Part shown: positions 43,161 through 51,803 of the stretch, in pieces
Numbering within the stretch: position 1 is the stretch's first letter
How the letters are laid out: each line of letters starts with the position of its first letter
NCBI GenBank assembly: GCA_902496945.1
Contig: CABVDE010000003.1
Location: 1 to 64,000, forward strand
Length of the DNA stretch: 64,000 nucleotides
Direction of reading: 5' to 3'
Source of the DNA: an uncultured Collinsella sp.
GTDB lineage: Bacteria; Actinomycetota; Coriobacteriia; Coriobacteriales; Coriobacteriaceae
The notes under the pieces: generated by a model
The model's database searches: none
Told to the model about the DNA's origin: nothing
The model's input: only the letters and a program-made list of their open reading frames with translations
Program-made: the position numbers and the translations under genes

Positions 43161-43379
43161 CTGGCCAAAAAATGCCAAATATGAGTACTGTCACTAAATC
43201 AGTAACAGCAAAATCAAGGAATTTAGGACTCTGAGGCGGTGTAAAGTAAGAAGATAATAAACAAATGTAGAATAACTAAGCATCAGGTTAGCGATACTGA
43301 GCGCAAAATCTGTCCGAGAGGCAAAAATTGCCTGTTACTAAATTGGTGACAGTACTCATATTTGCCATTTTTTGGCCAC
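43161..43379. mobile_element. MITE-like element, copy C (219 bp)
   Basis: The longest ends: 48-bp inverted repeats (43161-43208, 43332-43379; 43 of 48 match) built on TGGCCAAAAAATG-SCAAATATGAGTACTGTCAC. The inside is AT-rich and non-coding. Confidence 0.72.
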
Positions 43380-43398
43380 GGCACCCTAAGAAGGGCGC

Positions 43399-43427
43399 CC
43401 CGGAGCTCCCCGTAGGGGAGCTCCGGG
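43399..43427. terminator. Perfect 13-bp hairpin after copy C
   Basis: CCCGGAGCTCCCC-GTA-GGGGAGCTCCGGG. No T-run follows. It could end the 42018 gene or be another repeat. Confidence 0.45.
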
Positions 43428-43497
43428 CTCATAGGGGCACGAATAGCCCACTCCGACCTGCGAAATCTGTACTCGTGATGCGAATGACGCCCCTAAC

Positions 43498-43527
43498 CTT
43501 AAACTTTAGCTTGAACTTAGCTATAAT
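43498..43527 (+). promoter_or_regulatory. Strong promoter before a ~340-nt leader
   Basis: TTAAAC, 18-bp spacer, TATAAT. It would start RNA near 43534, far ahead of the lipoprotein start at 43877. Confidence 0.55.
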
Positions 43528-43533
43528 GCGCTA

Positions 43534-43876
43534 CGTTCCTACCAGGCTGTGGTTGCGGACGGACGAAATGTCCGTCCTAGTCCAAGACAGACGCGGTCAA
43601 AGGGATCCACGTAAGCGACCGCGTGCGCGCGGCGCGATCATGGCGCGTCCTAGATGTAAGCCGCACCGTCCGTTCTACTTTCTTTGGGGCAATACCGCCT
43701 CGCGGGCGAGCGGGCCAGTCGTGAAGGTGGCTGCGGCCTCCCGAGCAAACACCCCGGTGCGCAAGTGTGGGGTCAAATACCAGGTCAGCTGGTGGGAACA
43801 ACCCGATATTCCGCGCAACGCACGGATCGTATACGACACAGAAGGCAGGGTAGTGGACATGGTGAGGGGCAGCTTG
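43534..43876 (+). other. Structured leader or N-terminal extension of the lipoprotein gene
   Basis: Several clean hairpins: GGACGGAC/GTCCGTCC (43557-43577), ACGCGGTC/GACCGCGT (43591-43624), CCGC-TCGC/GCGA-CGG (43695-43713), ACCCC/GGGGT (43751-43773). The lipoprotein frame is also open here, from ATG 43640 (MARPRCKPHRPFYF), but it lacks a signal peptide at that start. No known RNA family was recognised. Confidence 0.4.
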
Positions 43877-44869
43877 ATGCACACGGCTCGGTTAGGTGCC
43901 GGGACCGCAGCGGTCATCGCCGTTTTGGGCCTGAGCGGATGCGCATTCAACCCGCTGTCTACGTTCACGACTCCCACGATCGACCAGATCGAGTGCGAGA
44001 CCGTCACGCCGGCGGTGTCGGATGATGCCCTGGTCACCCCCGGTACCCTGACGGTTGCCCTCGATACCTCCGATGCCCCGCAGGCAATGCAGGGCACCGA
44101 CGGCGAGCTCACGGGGTATGCGGTCGATGCCGCCCGCGCCCTCGCAAACCGCATGGGACTTAAGGTCGCCTTCGTCGATGCGTCCTCGGTAGGTTCCGCG
44201 CTCGGCGACAAAAAGGCCGATATCTTTATCGGCGAGATCAACTCCACGGACGGGGACGTCAGCTCGCTCGGCACCTGCCTGTACGATGCCGCTTCCGTGT
44301 TCGGCAAAACCAATGACGGTGGGTCGCTAAACGTTTCTACCGATACGCTTAACACGTCCACCCTGGGTGTTCAGATGTCCTCGGCCTCGCAGGAGGCGCT
44401 TGCTAGGCAGAGCATCACCGCCAACCAAAAGACCTACTCCAACATTAACGAGTGCTTTGAGGCGCTCGAGTCCGGCGAGGTCGACTATGTGATCTGCGAC
44501 TCAACGGCCGGCGGCTACCTTGCACGCCTGATGAGTGAGATCTCCTATGTCGGTGCGCTCGAGGCGCCCTCGACGCTTGGTGTTGCGGGCCTCTCGTCCA
44601 ATGACGAACTGTGCCGTGCCGTGAGCGATGCCCTCGACGACATCACGGTCGACGGTACGCTCGAGGCAGTCCACTGCGTCTGGTACGGCACGATGCCCTA
44701 CGGCCTCACTACCAAGACGGTATCTGGTGCCAACCTTCAGTCGTCTGGCTCCGCACCTTCCGGCAGCGAGTCCTCCGATTCCAACAATGAGACCGCATCC
44801 TCCGAGGACAAATCGTCCAGCCAGGAAGGCACCATCACCGACGACGACATTAACAAACTTAATAGCTAG
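43877..44869 (+). CDS. Extracellular solute-binding lipoprotein (family 3-like)
   Basis: 330 residues from ATG 43877 (GAGGGGC seven bases upstream); ATG 43859 is an alternative. Signal peptide with lipobox LSGC (AVLGLSGCAFN). Then a periplasmic-binding-protein-like fold: TLTVALDTSDAPQAM...GELTGYAVDAARALANRMG, ADIFIGEIN, and YVICDSTAGGYLARL, as in amino-acid-binding SBPs. The C-terminal 45 residues are Ser/Glu-rich. No ABC permease or ATPase gene is adjacent, so it may be an orphan receptor or work with a distant transporter. Confidence 0.75.
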   Translation: MHTARLGAGTAAVIAVLGLSGCAFNPLSTFTTPTIDQIECETVTPAVSDDALVTPGTLTVALDTSDAPQAMQGTDGELTGYAVDAARALANRMGLKVAFVDASSVGSALGDKKADIFIGEINSTDGDVSSLGTCLYDAASVFGKTNDGGSLNVSTDTLNTSTLGVQMSSASQEALARQSITANQKTYSNINECFEALESGEVDYVICDSTAGGYLARLMSEISYVGALEAPSTLGVAGLSSNDELCRAVSDALDDITVDGTLEAVHCVWYGTMPYGLTTKTVSGANLQSSGSAPSGSESSDSNNETASSEDKSSSQEGTITDDDINKLNS

Positions 44870-44935
44870 TTATTGCTAGGGGTGGTGTCTCCTATACGTT
44901 GGAAAGGAAACCTCTTCACGGTTTCAACACGCACT

Positions 44936-44968
44936 GCCGGGCTTTCCCAACAGGGGAGCCCGGCTTTT
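44936..44968 (+). terminator. Terminator after the lipoprotein gene
   Basis: GCCGGGCT pairs with AGCCCGGC, with an inner CCC/GGG, followed by TTTT. A second small hairpin GCACTTT/AAAGTGC lies near 45042-45064; otherwise 44970-45186 shows only leader sequence for the next gene. Confidence 0.8.
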
Positions 44969-45186
44969 CCATCCCTATAAAACAAGCAGGTCAAAGCCAA
45001 TTTTCGGGACCAAATACAAAGTCGCCGGCTCCTTCCTATAGCGCACTTTGCCATGGAAAAGTGCGAGACTTCGGTATGCGGTATCAAGCAATCGTTATTC
45101 GGGTCTTTAGGAATCCGCGTGATTAAATGCACGGCAATGGGTACATAGCCAGTACAGTAAGTCCCCGAGGCAGATTGGAGCCACGT

Positions 45187-45771
45187 ATGGATATCAAGGT
45201 TTCTGGACGCAAGACGACGGTAACCGATGCTCTGCGTGCGCATGTGGATGAGAAGATCGGCGAGGCGCTCAAGGTTTTCGATATCGAGCCCATGACGGTC
45301 GACGTTGTACTTCGCTATGAGAAGAACCCCTCGAACCCCAACCCGGCAATCGTCGAGGTTACGGTTCGTGTCCGCGGTTCCGTGATTCGTGTTGCCGAGC
45401 ACGGTGCAGATATGTACGCTGCCATCGATCTCTCCGCCGATAAGGTCACCCGCCAGCTGCGCAAGTACAAGACCAAGGTCGTGGACAACCGCCAGGGCGG
45501 TGCCAGCGCAGCGGATGTCGCACCGGTCGAGCGCGTCGAGGATCTGGCCGACCTGTTGCTGCCCGAGGAGGAGGACGACCTGCTCGTCCGCGAGAAGGTC
45601 ATCGATGTCACCCCGATGACTGAGGAGCAGGCGCTGGTGCAGACCGATCTGCTCGGTCACGACTTCTACGTGTTCGAGAACGCGACGACCGGCCTCATCA
45701 ATGTGGTGTATCACCGTAAGAATGGTGGATATGGCATCATCAAGCCCCGCATCGAAACACTTGACGAGTAA
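45187..45771 (+). CDS. hpf: Ribosome hibernation promoting factor, long form
   Basis: 194 residues from ATG 45187, with GGAG six bases ahead. The N-terminal domain (MDIKVSGRKTTVTDALRAHV, about 100 residues) binds the small subunit. The linker is acidic. The C-terminal domain (DLLGHDFYVFENATTGLINVVYHRKNGGYGIIKP) drives dimerisation to 100S ribosomes. That two-domain layout defines the long form typical of Gram-positives. It silences ribosomes in stationary phase. Confidence 0.95.
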   Translation: MDIKVSGRKTTVTDALRAHVDEKIGEALKVFDIEPMTVDVVLRYEKNPSNPNPAIVEVTVRVRGSVIRVAEHGADMYAAIDLSADKVTRQLRKYKTKVVDNRQGGASAADVAPVERVEDLADLLLPEEEDDLLVREKVIDVTPMTEEQALVQTDLLGHDFYVFENATTGLINVVYHRKNGGYGIIKPRIETLDE

Positions 45772-45800
45772 AATACGTTAACTTGCATGAGTTAACGGTT

Positions 45801-45833
45801 GGCGGCCATCCCATGCGGATGGCCGCCTTTTTT
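45801..45833 (+). terminator. hpf terminator
   Basis: GGCGGCCATCC-CATGC-GGATGGCCGCC, then six Ts. Confidence 0.92.
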
Positions 45834-45851
45834 ACGTAAGGAGTCGCTTTG

Positions 45852-46805
45852 ATGGACAAGGCTGCATCTACCGGCCATTCTGACCGCTGCCGCATCGTCG
45901 TCGATACCTGCTGCGACTTTAGCCCCGAGGTCGCCGCGAACCTCGATGTCGATATCTTGGGCTTCCCCTTCATTATCGATGGCGAGGAGCGCACGGACGA
46001 TATCTGGTCGAGCATCACGCCCAAGGAGTTCTACGACCGCATGCGCGCCGGCGCCCGCGTGTCCACCTCGGCTGTGTCGCTCGGTCGCTATATCGAGTTC
46101 TTTACCGAGTGCGCCAAAGAAGGCACACCTACGGTCTACCTGTGCTTTACCTCGGCGCTGTCGTCGAGCTACAACTCTGCATGCCAAGCGGCAGACACCG
46201 TGCGCGCCGAGTATCCCAACTTTGAGCTCTACGTGGTCGATAACGCCCTGCCCTGTGCGACCGGCGAGCTCTTGGCGCTCGAGGCCGTCCGCCAGCGCTC
46301 GGCGGGACTCACCGCCAAGCAGCTGGTCGACTGGGCAAACGAGGCCAAGACCTACGTCCACGGCTACTTTACGCTCGAGAGTTTCGACGCGCTGGCTGCC
46401 GGCGGTCGCATTCCGCCCGCGGCCGCACAGCTCACGGCAAAGCTCGACGTCAAGCCCGAGCTCTCCTACGACCTGGCCGGCTCGCTGTCGCTGGTCGGCG
46501 TCAACCGCGGCCGCAAGAAGGCGCTCAAGTCCATCCTCAAGTCGTTCCGCGAGAACTTCGTGCCCGATCGCACCATGCCCATCGCGATCATGACGGCCGA
46601 TGCCGAGAAGGACGGCGACTGGCTCGAAGCCGCCATTCGCAAGGAGGAAGGCTGCGCCGACGTCACGATCATCCGCAGCTCCGTGGGTCCCACCATCGGC
46701 TCGCACGTTGGCCCCGGTATGGTGGCCTGCGCGTTTTGGGGCAAGAATCGCGCCGACAAGGCATCGCTTTCCGACCGCATCGCCCGTCGCGTGCGCGGTC
46801 AGTAA
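45852..46805 (+). CDS. DegV-family fatty-acid-binding protein
   Basis: 317 residues from ATG 45852, with AAGGAGT eight bases upstream (a TTG at 45849 is adjacent). CRIVVDTCCDFSPEV and STSAVSLGRYIEFF at the N-terminal domain and GRKKALKSILK plus SSVGPTIGSHVGPGMV at the C-terminal one are DegV signatures. Members such as FakB present fatty acids to the kinase FakA for phospholipid synthesis. No fakA gene is adjacent. Monocistronic between terminators. Confidence 0.9.
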   Translation: MDKAASTGHSDRCRIVVDTCCDFSPEVAANLDVDILGFPFIIDGEERTDDIWSSITPKEFYDRMRAGARVSTSAVSLGRYIEFFTECAKEGTPTVYLCFTSALSSSYNSACQAADTVRAEYPNFELYVVDNALPCATGELLALEAVRQRSAGLTAKQLVDWANEAKTYVHGYFTLESFDALAAGGRIPPAAAQLTAKLDVKPELSYDLAGSLSLVGVNRGRKKALKSILKSFRENFVPDRTMPIAIMTADAEKDGDWLEAAIRKEEGCADVTIIRSSVGPTIGSHVGPGMVACAFWGKNRADKASLSDRIARRVRGQ

Positions 46806-46902
46806 GCAGGCACGCGGCCGTAATCGATCCCAACTCACAGCCTAAACGCTGGCACCGAGTATTCAACCTGGTAACAACACCCAACCCAAAAGGAAAGGTT
46901 TC

Positions 46903-47982
46903 ATGGCAAACAAGCTCTCTGTCGCATTTATCGGCACCGGAATCATGGGTGCTCCCATCGCCGGCCACATTCTGGACGCCGGCTACCCCGTCACGGTCAA
47001 CAACCGCACCAAGTCCAAGGCCGCCGCACTCATCGAGCGCGGTGCCGTCTGGGCCGATACGCCGGCCGACGCCGTGGCGAACGCCGATGTCGTCTTTACC
47101 ATGGTAGGCTATCCCTCCGAGGTCGAGGAGCTCTACCTGGCGGGCGACGGCCTGCTGGCCTGCACCAAGCCCGGTACGGTCCTGATCGACCTTACCACGA
47201 GCTCGCCCGAGCTGGCGCGCGACATAGCCGAAGCCGCCCAGGTTTCCGGCCGCATGGCGTTTGACTGCCCCGTCACCGGCGGCGAGTCGGGCGCGATCGC
47301 CGGCACGCTCACGGCCATTGTGGGTGCCACCGAAAACGACATTGCCCCGGTCCGCGACATCCTTGCCACCTTTGCGGCCAACATCTGCTGCTTCGATGGG
47401 GCCGGCAAGGGCCAGGCCGCCAAGCTCGCCAACCAGGTGTCGCTGGGCGCCTGTATGGTCGGCATGGCCGATGCCATGGCATTTGCCGAGCTGAGCGACC
47501 TTGATCTGGAAAAGACCCGCGAGATGATCCTGGGCGGTACCGGCAAGTCCGGCGCCATGGAGAGCCTGGCGCCCAAGGCGCTCGACGGCGACTACAAGCC
47601 CGGCTTTATGGTCGAGCACTTCATTAAGGACCTGCGCCTGGCGCTCGCCTACGCCGACGACCGCGAGCTCGCGCTGCCCGGTGCCGACGTGGCCTTTACG
47701 CTCTACGACATGCTCGACGCCATCGGTGGCGCTAAGCTGGGCACGCAGGCCATCACGGTGCTCTACAAGGAGGAGGCCGACGCCATCGCCGCCGGTCTGG
47801 ACTGGTCGCAGTATCGCCCCGAGGAGCACGGTGCCCACGAGGACGGCTGCGGTTGCGGCGAGCACGGCGACGACCACGAGTGCGGTTGTGGCCACCACCA
47901 CGGCGAGGACCACGAGTGCTGCGGCGGCCACGGCCACGATGACGGCCACGAGTGCTGCTGCGGCCACCATCACGAGGAGTAG
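46903..47982 (+). CDS. 3-hydroxyisobutyrate-dehydrogenase-family enzyme with His/Cys metal-binding tail
   Basis: 359 residues. Residues 1-300 are a normal beta-hydroxyacid dehydrogenase: Rossmann GTGIMGAPIAGHI, substrate-binding DCPVTGGESGA, catalytic lysine in GQAAKLANQVSLG and KDLRLAL. Family members act on 3-hydroxyisobutyrate, tartronate semialdehyde or similar acids with NAD(P). From about residue 306 a tail of 53 residues contains 14 His and 9 Cys in CGCG, GHHHG, ECC and CCCGHHH clusters. That resembles the nickel/zinc-binding tail of SlyD. The tail is unusual for this family. AAAGGAAAGG precedes the ATG. Confidence 0.88.
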   Translation: MANKLSVAFIGTGIMGAPIAGHILDAGYPVTVNNRTKSKAAALIERGAVWADTPADAVANADVVFTMVGYPSEVEELYLAGDGLLACTKPGTVLIDLTTSSPELARDIAEAAQVSGRMAFDCPVTGGESGAIAGTLTAIVGATENDIAPVRDILATFAANICCFDGAGKGQAAKLANQVSLGACMVGMADAMAFAELSDLDLEKTREMILGGTGKSGAMESLAPKALDGDYKPGFMVEHFIKDLRLALAYADDRELALPGADVAFTLYDMLDAIGGAKLGTQAITVLYKEEADAIAAGLDWSQYRPEEHGAHEDGCGCGEHGDDHECGCGHHHGEDHECCGGHGHDDGHECCCGHHHEE

Positions 47983-47987
47983 TGCCC

Positions 47988-48416
47988 ATGAGCTGGACGT
48001 TCGTGGTGCTCGCGCTGGTACTCTTTATCTTTGCGATTTACATTGGCTTCTTGTGCGGCCAGTGGGCTTGCGAAAAGCGCGTCATCACCAAGCGTGACTA
48101 CTGGATCGCCAACTTTGCGGGCGCGGCGGCAGTCGTCCTGCTGACCTGGGTGTTCTCGCTGTTCCCGCTGGTGCAGTTTGCGCCGATCGGCTGGCTCGGC
48201 GGCTTTATCGCCGGCCTTAAGATGAGCTTTGGCGAGTCCGTTGGCCCGTGGCGCAAGCACGACGAGGTCTTTAACGTCAACAAGGCCCATCGCGCCGCCG
48301 CCGAGGCGGGCGACGCCGAGGAGCGCCGCCGCGCACGTCGCAATGGCGCTGCCGACCGACAGCTCATCTCGGTCACCGATGACAGCAAGGGTGCTGGCAA
48401 GCACGCTAAGAAATAG
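47988..48416 (+). CDS. Small membrane protein of unknown function
   Basis: 142 residues from ATG 47988, five bases after the dehydrogenase stop. Two membrane helices (FVVLALVLFIFAIYIGFLCG and FAGAAAVVLLTWVFSLFPLV) and a third hydrophobic stretch (IGWLGGFIAGLKMSFG) precede a charged cytoplasmic tail. No family recognised. It lies in an operon with the dehydrogenase, the HEAT protein and isocitrate dehydrogenase, all within 20 bp of each other. Confidence 0.75.
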   Translation: MSWTFVVLALVLFIFAIYIGFLCGQWACEKRVITKRDYWIANFAGAAAVVLLTWVFSLFPLVQFAPIGWLGGFIAGLKMSFGESVGPWRKHDEVFNVNKAHRAAAEAGDAEERRRARRNGAADRQLISVTDDSKGAGKHAKK

Positions 48417-48431
48417 TAAGAAGAGGTAACT

Positions 48432-49130
48432 ATGGCAGAAAACAAAGACGAACAGCTCACCGACGAGGAGCTGGCGCAGCTTCAGTTGGCAGAGGAGAAC
48501 GAGAACGCCGTCGATCGCCTGGTCCAGGAGCTCGGCTGCCCCACGCGCCGCATCCGCCAGTTTGCCGCCCGTGTGCTGCACCTGCTCGCCGAGCGCGATC
48601 CTCAGCGTGTCGTGCCCTGCGTGCCCGCGCTGATCGAGGCGCTCGACCGCCCCGAGGCTCAGACCCGCTGGGAGGCCCTCGATGCCCTGGCGGCGCTCGC
48701 CACCACTTGCCCCGAGCAGATGGGCGATGCCTTTGAGGGTGCCGAGACCGCGCTGTTCGATGAGATTTCCTCCACGCTGCGCTACGCCGCCTTCCGCCTG
48801 CTGTGCGTATGGGGCGCCACGAGCGTCGATCGTTCGCGCGAGGCTTGGCCCATCCTGGACGAGGCCATCCAGTGCTACCACGGCGATCTTGAGTATCGTG
48901 ACATGCTCGGCTGCCTGTACGAGTTTGGCCAGGGCGAGATTGACGCCGAGATTGCCGAGAAGCTCGCGCTGCGCCTTAAGTTCGACGCCGAGAACGGCAA
49001 GGGCAGCTATCTCAAGGCCCGTTCGAGCGAGATTTGCGAAATGCTTGTTAAACGTTTCGGCCTGGATCTCTCCAAAAAGAAGAAGCGTGCTAGCGTTAAA
49101 GAATCTGACGACGCCGAAGACGAGGAGTAA
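48432..49130 (+). CDS. HEAT-repeat-like protein
   Basis: 232 residues, all helical. Sequences such as TRRIRQFAARVLHLLAERDPQRV, EAQTRWEALDALAALATTCPEQ and STLRYAAFRLLCVWGATS form two to three HEAT-type helical pairs. Acidic N- and C-termini and a Lys-rich segment (SKKKKRASVK) are present. Likely a protein-binding scaffold; no partner known. AAGAGG precedes the ATG. Confidence 0.7.
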   Translation: MAENKDEQLTDEELAQLQLAEENENAVDRLVQELGCPTRRIRQFAARVLHLLAERDPQRVVPCVPALIEALDRPEAQTRWEALDALAALATTCPEQMGDAFEGAETALFDEISSTLRYAAFRLLCVWGATSVDRSREAWPILDEAIQCYHGDLEYRDMLGCLYEFGQGEIDAEIAEKLALRLKFDAENGKGSYLKARSSEICEMLVKRFGLDLSKKKKRASVKESDDAEDEE

Positions 49131-49136
49131 CAGATT

Positions 49137-50222
49137 ATGGCGCACGATGTAGTCCTGATTCCCGGTGACGGTATCGGTCCCGAGATCACCCAGGCCATGC
49201 GCCGCGTGGTCGAGGCCACCGGTGTCCAGATCGACTGGAACGTCCAGGAGGCCGGTGCCGGCGTCATGGACGAGTTTGGTACACCGCTGCCCCAGCACGT
49301 GCTCGATGCGGTCGCCGAGACCAAGGTTGCCATCAAGGGCCCTATCACCACGCCGGTCGGCACGGGCTTCCGCAGCGTCAACGTCGCCCTGCGCAAGCAT
49401 TTTGACCTGTACGCCTGCGTGCGCCCCTGCCTGTCGCAGCCGGGCGACGGCTCTCGCTTCCGCGACGTCGACCTGGTCATCGTGCGCGAGAACACCGAGG
49501 ACCTCTACGCCGGCATCGAGTTCGACGAGGGCACTGCCGAGGTCGAGGAGCTTTCGCAGCTTGTCGAGCGCTCGGGTCAGAAGACTTTCGCCGCCGATTC
49601 CGCTATCTCGATCAAGCCGATCTCCATCGCCAAGAGCCGCCGCATTGTGGAGTATGCCTTTGAGTATGCCCGCCGCTGTGGCCGCAAAAAGGTGACGGCC
49701 GTGCACAAGGCCAACATCATGAAGGCGACCGACGGCCTGTTCCTGCGCGTCGCGCGCGAGGTTGCCGCAAACTACCCCGATATCGAGTTCAACGACAAGA
49801 TCGTCGACGCCACCTGCATGGGCCTGGTCCAGAACCCCAACGACTTCGATGTCCTGGTGCTGCCCAACCTGTACGGCGACATCGTGAGTGATCTGTGCGC
49901 CGGCCTGGTAGGCGGCCTGGGTATGGCCCCCGGTTCCAACATCGGTGCCGACTGCGCCATCTTTGAGGCAACGCACGGCTCCGCGCCCGATATCGCGGGC
50001 CATGATATCGCCAACCCCACGGCCGAGATCCTCTCTTCTGCGATGATGCTCGATCACCTGGGCGAGAACGACGCGGCCAACCGCATTCGCGCGGCCGTCT
50101 CTGCCACGCTCGACGAGGGCGAGCAGGTTACCGGTGATGTGCGTCGTGCCCAGACCGGTTCCGTCGAGGGTGCGGTGGGTACGCAGGCCTTTGCGGATGC
50201 CGTTATCGCGCACCTGGCCTAA
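49137..50222 (+). CDS. Isocitrate/isopropylmalate dehydrogenase family, probably NAD-isocitrate dehydrogenase
   Basis: 361 residues. IPGDGIGPEI, substrate-binding FRSVNVALRKHFDLYACVRP, IVRENTEDLYAGIEF, catalytic HKANIMKATDG and metal-binding NLYGDIVSDL. GSAPDIAGHDIANPTAEILS and ENTEDLY rather than a leucine-type pocket favour isocitrate over 3-isopropylmalate. Reaction: oxidative decarboxylation to 2-oxoglutarate. No leu genes are nearby, which agrees. It starts six bases after the HEAT gene. Confidence 0.85.
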   Translation: MAHDVVLIPGDGIGPEITQAMRRVVEATGVQIDWNVQEAGAGVMDEFGTPLPQHVLDAVAETKVAIKGPITTPVGTGFRSVNVALRKHFDLYACVRPCLSQPGDGSRFRDVDLVIVRENTEDLYAGIEFDEGTAEVEELSQLVERSGQKTFAADSAISIKPISIAKSRRIVEYAFEYARRCGRKKVTAVHKANIMKATDGLFLRVAREVAANYPDIEFNDKIVDATCMGLVQNPNDFDVLVLPNLYGDIVSDLCAGLVGGLGMAPGSNIGADCAIFEATHGSAPDIAGHDIANPTAEILSSAMMLDHLGENDAANRIRAAVSATLDEGEQVTGDVRRAQTGSVEGAVGTQAFADAVIAHLA

Positions 50223-50281
50223 GGTATGCGCGCTGCAAACGCCTAAATTGTACTTAAGTGTTTGCGTATAACCTAAGAATC

Positions 50282-50312
50282 AATACGCCCGGCGCTCCGT
50301 CGGGCGTATTCT
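50282..50312 (+). terminator. Terminator after isocitrate dehydrogenase
   Basis: AATACGCCCG pairs with CGGGCGTATT, then T-rich sequence. Confidence 0.8.
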
Positions 50313-50348
50313 ATTAGGGACTATGTTTCCTAACAAGGAGTAACTGAT

Positions 50349-51443
50349 ATGGGTCTGATTCAAAAGAAGGACGAGAAGGACGAGATCGACGGCATCCAGA
50401 TCATCGAGCGCGGCGAAGGTCCCGACGGTGACGAGGAAGAGAAGATCGACCTGGTCGCCGGCACGTCCGCCGAGCACATCGCTGCCGGTACGACTGCCGA
50501 GGAGGAAGACGCCCGTCTGGAGGCTCAGATTGCCACAGACGCCGCCGACGATAACCTGATGCCCGACCCGCAGGGCGAGGACGATGATATCCTGGGCTCC
50601 GACGAGGACGACCACGCATCCAAGCACAAGAAGACGATGATCGCCGTCTTTGTGGTTGCCGTCGTGATTGCTGCCGTGGTCGGCTTCTTTATCGGTAACG
50701 GTGGCTTTGGCGCCAAGGGCATTGGCTCGTCGACCCTGACCGAGGACCAGCTCGGCTCGACCGTGGCAAGCTATAGCTACAACGGCAAGAAGAGCGACAT
50801 CACCGCGCGCGAGGCCATCGAGAGCCAGTACAGCCTCGATACCGTCAAGGATAGCGATGGCAACTACACCGCCCCTTCCGCCGACGTCATCCTTTCCTAC
50901 GTCCGTAACAAGATCCTGCTCGACGCTGCCGAGGACGAGGGCATTACCGTCTCCTCCAAGGAGATGAAGCAGTACGCCGAGAATTCCATCGGCACTTCGG
51001 ACTACGACACCATGGCCAAGCAGTATGGCGTGTCCAAGGACCAGGCCAAGCAGATTGTCCGTCAGTCCGCGACGCTGCAGAAGCTCTATAAGAAGAAGGT
51101 GGGCGACAGCTCCGCAAGCATGCCGACCGCTCCGACCGAGCCTTCCGATGGCAACGAGGACACCGCGAGCAAGGATTACGCCGACTACATCATCAACCTT
51201 GCCGGCGATGAGTGGGATAGCTCGAAGGGCACTTGGAAGGACGAGGACAGCACCTACGCCAAGGCCTTTGCCGACGATGCCTTTACCGCCGATAGCGCTA
51301 CCTACAAGCAGGCCATGACCGCCTATTACACCGCCTATCAGCAGTATTCCTCGCAGGCTTCGAGCGCCAGCTCCAAGTGGACCGAGTATGCCAACAGCCT
51401 GTACGCCAAGGCCAACATCAGTATCTACGGCCTGTTTGCGTAA
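50349..51443 (+). CDS. SurA-like membrane-anchored protein
   Basis: 364 residues. An acidic cytoplasmic N-terminus of ~95 residues, one membrane helix (MIAVFVVAVVIAAVVGFFIG, about 96-115), and an extracytoplasmic domain with helices like the SurA/PrsA N-terminal chaperone region (VILSYVRNKILLDAAEDEGITVSSKEM...). No PPIase domain is seen. Possibly a foldase-like chaperone of the cell surface. AACAAGGAG precedes the ATG. Flanked by terminators. Confidence 0.65.
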   Translation: MGLIQKKDEKDEIDGIQIIERGEGPDGDEEEKIDLVAGTSAEHIAAGTTAEEEDARLEAQIATDAADDNLMPDPQGEDDDILGSDEDDHASKHKKTMIAVFVVAVVIAAVVGFFIGNGGFGAKGIGSSTLTEDQLGSTVASYSYNGKKSDITAREAIESQYSLDTVKDSDGNYTAPSADVILSYVRNKILLDAAEDEGITVSSKEMKQYAENSIGTSDYDTMAKQYGVSKDQAKQIVRQSATLQKLYKKKVGDSSASMPTAPTEPSDGNEDTASKDYADYIINLAGDEWDSSKGTWKDEDSTYAKAFADDAFTADSATYKQAMTAYYTAYQQYSSQASSASSKWTEYANSLYAKANISIYGLFA

Positions 51444-51485
51444 AGGTTGACGCGGCGTTACCGAGCACCCCGTCGATTAACTTAT

Positions 51486-51523
51486 AAGCCCGCCAGAACG
51501 GACATCGTTCTGGCGGGCTTTTT
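51486..51523 (+). terminator. Terminator after the SurA-like gene
   Basis: Perfect 15-bp stem AAGCCCGCCAGAACG, followed by TTT. Confidence 0.9.
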
Positions 51524-51557
51524 ACGTTGCGGGTATCGGTGGCTTGTTAATTGAAAA

Positions 51558-51794
51558 TCATTCTTTAAGCCCAAAGAGGCCATCGGCTTCATCATCAGGT
51601 ATATATTCCAGGACATCGCCCGGTTGGCAGTCGAGTGCTCGGCATATCGCGTCTAAAGTTGAAAAACGCACGGCAGATACCTTGCCCGTCTTGATGCGCG
51701 ACATATTGACCTGGGAGATGCCCACGCGTTCTGCAAGTTCTTTGGATGAGATCTTGCGTTCGGCAAGCATGCGGTCGAGCCGCAGAATAATCAT
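51558..51794 (-). CDS. YozG-like HTH transcriptional regulator
   Basis: 78 residues, almost entirely an XRE helix-turn-helix (LDRMLAERKISSKELAERVGISQVNMSRIKTG) followed by FSTLDAICRALDCQPGDVLEY. This small type is usually found next to DUF2975 membrane proteins, as here: the DUF2975 gene ends nine bases upstream on the same strand. The pair probably forms a small sensory or autoregulatory unit. Function of the pair is unknown. Confidence 0.88.
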   Translation of the reverse strand: MIILRLDRMLAERKISSKELAERVGISQVNMSRIKTGKVSAVRFSTLDAICRALDCQPGDVLEYIPDDEADGLFGLKE

Positions 51795-51803
51795 GGATTC
51801 CCC

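Noticed and set aside
43534..43876. RNase P RNA, tmRNA or SRP RNA
   Set aside because: None of the signature motifs (for example GAAACGGTG, an encoded tag with CCA end, or the CAGGTC...GGAAGCAG loop) is present.
47970..50213. 747-codon open frame on the minus strand
   Set aside because: Antisense to four convincingly coding genes; no family resemblance. Similar long antisense frames at 20539-22560 and 39405-41294 were dropped for the same reason.
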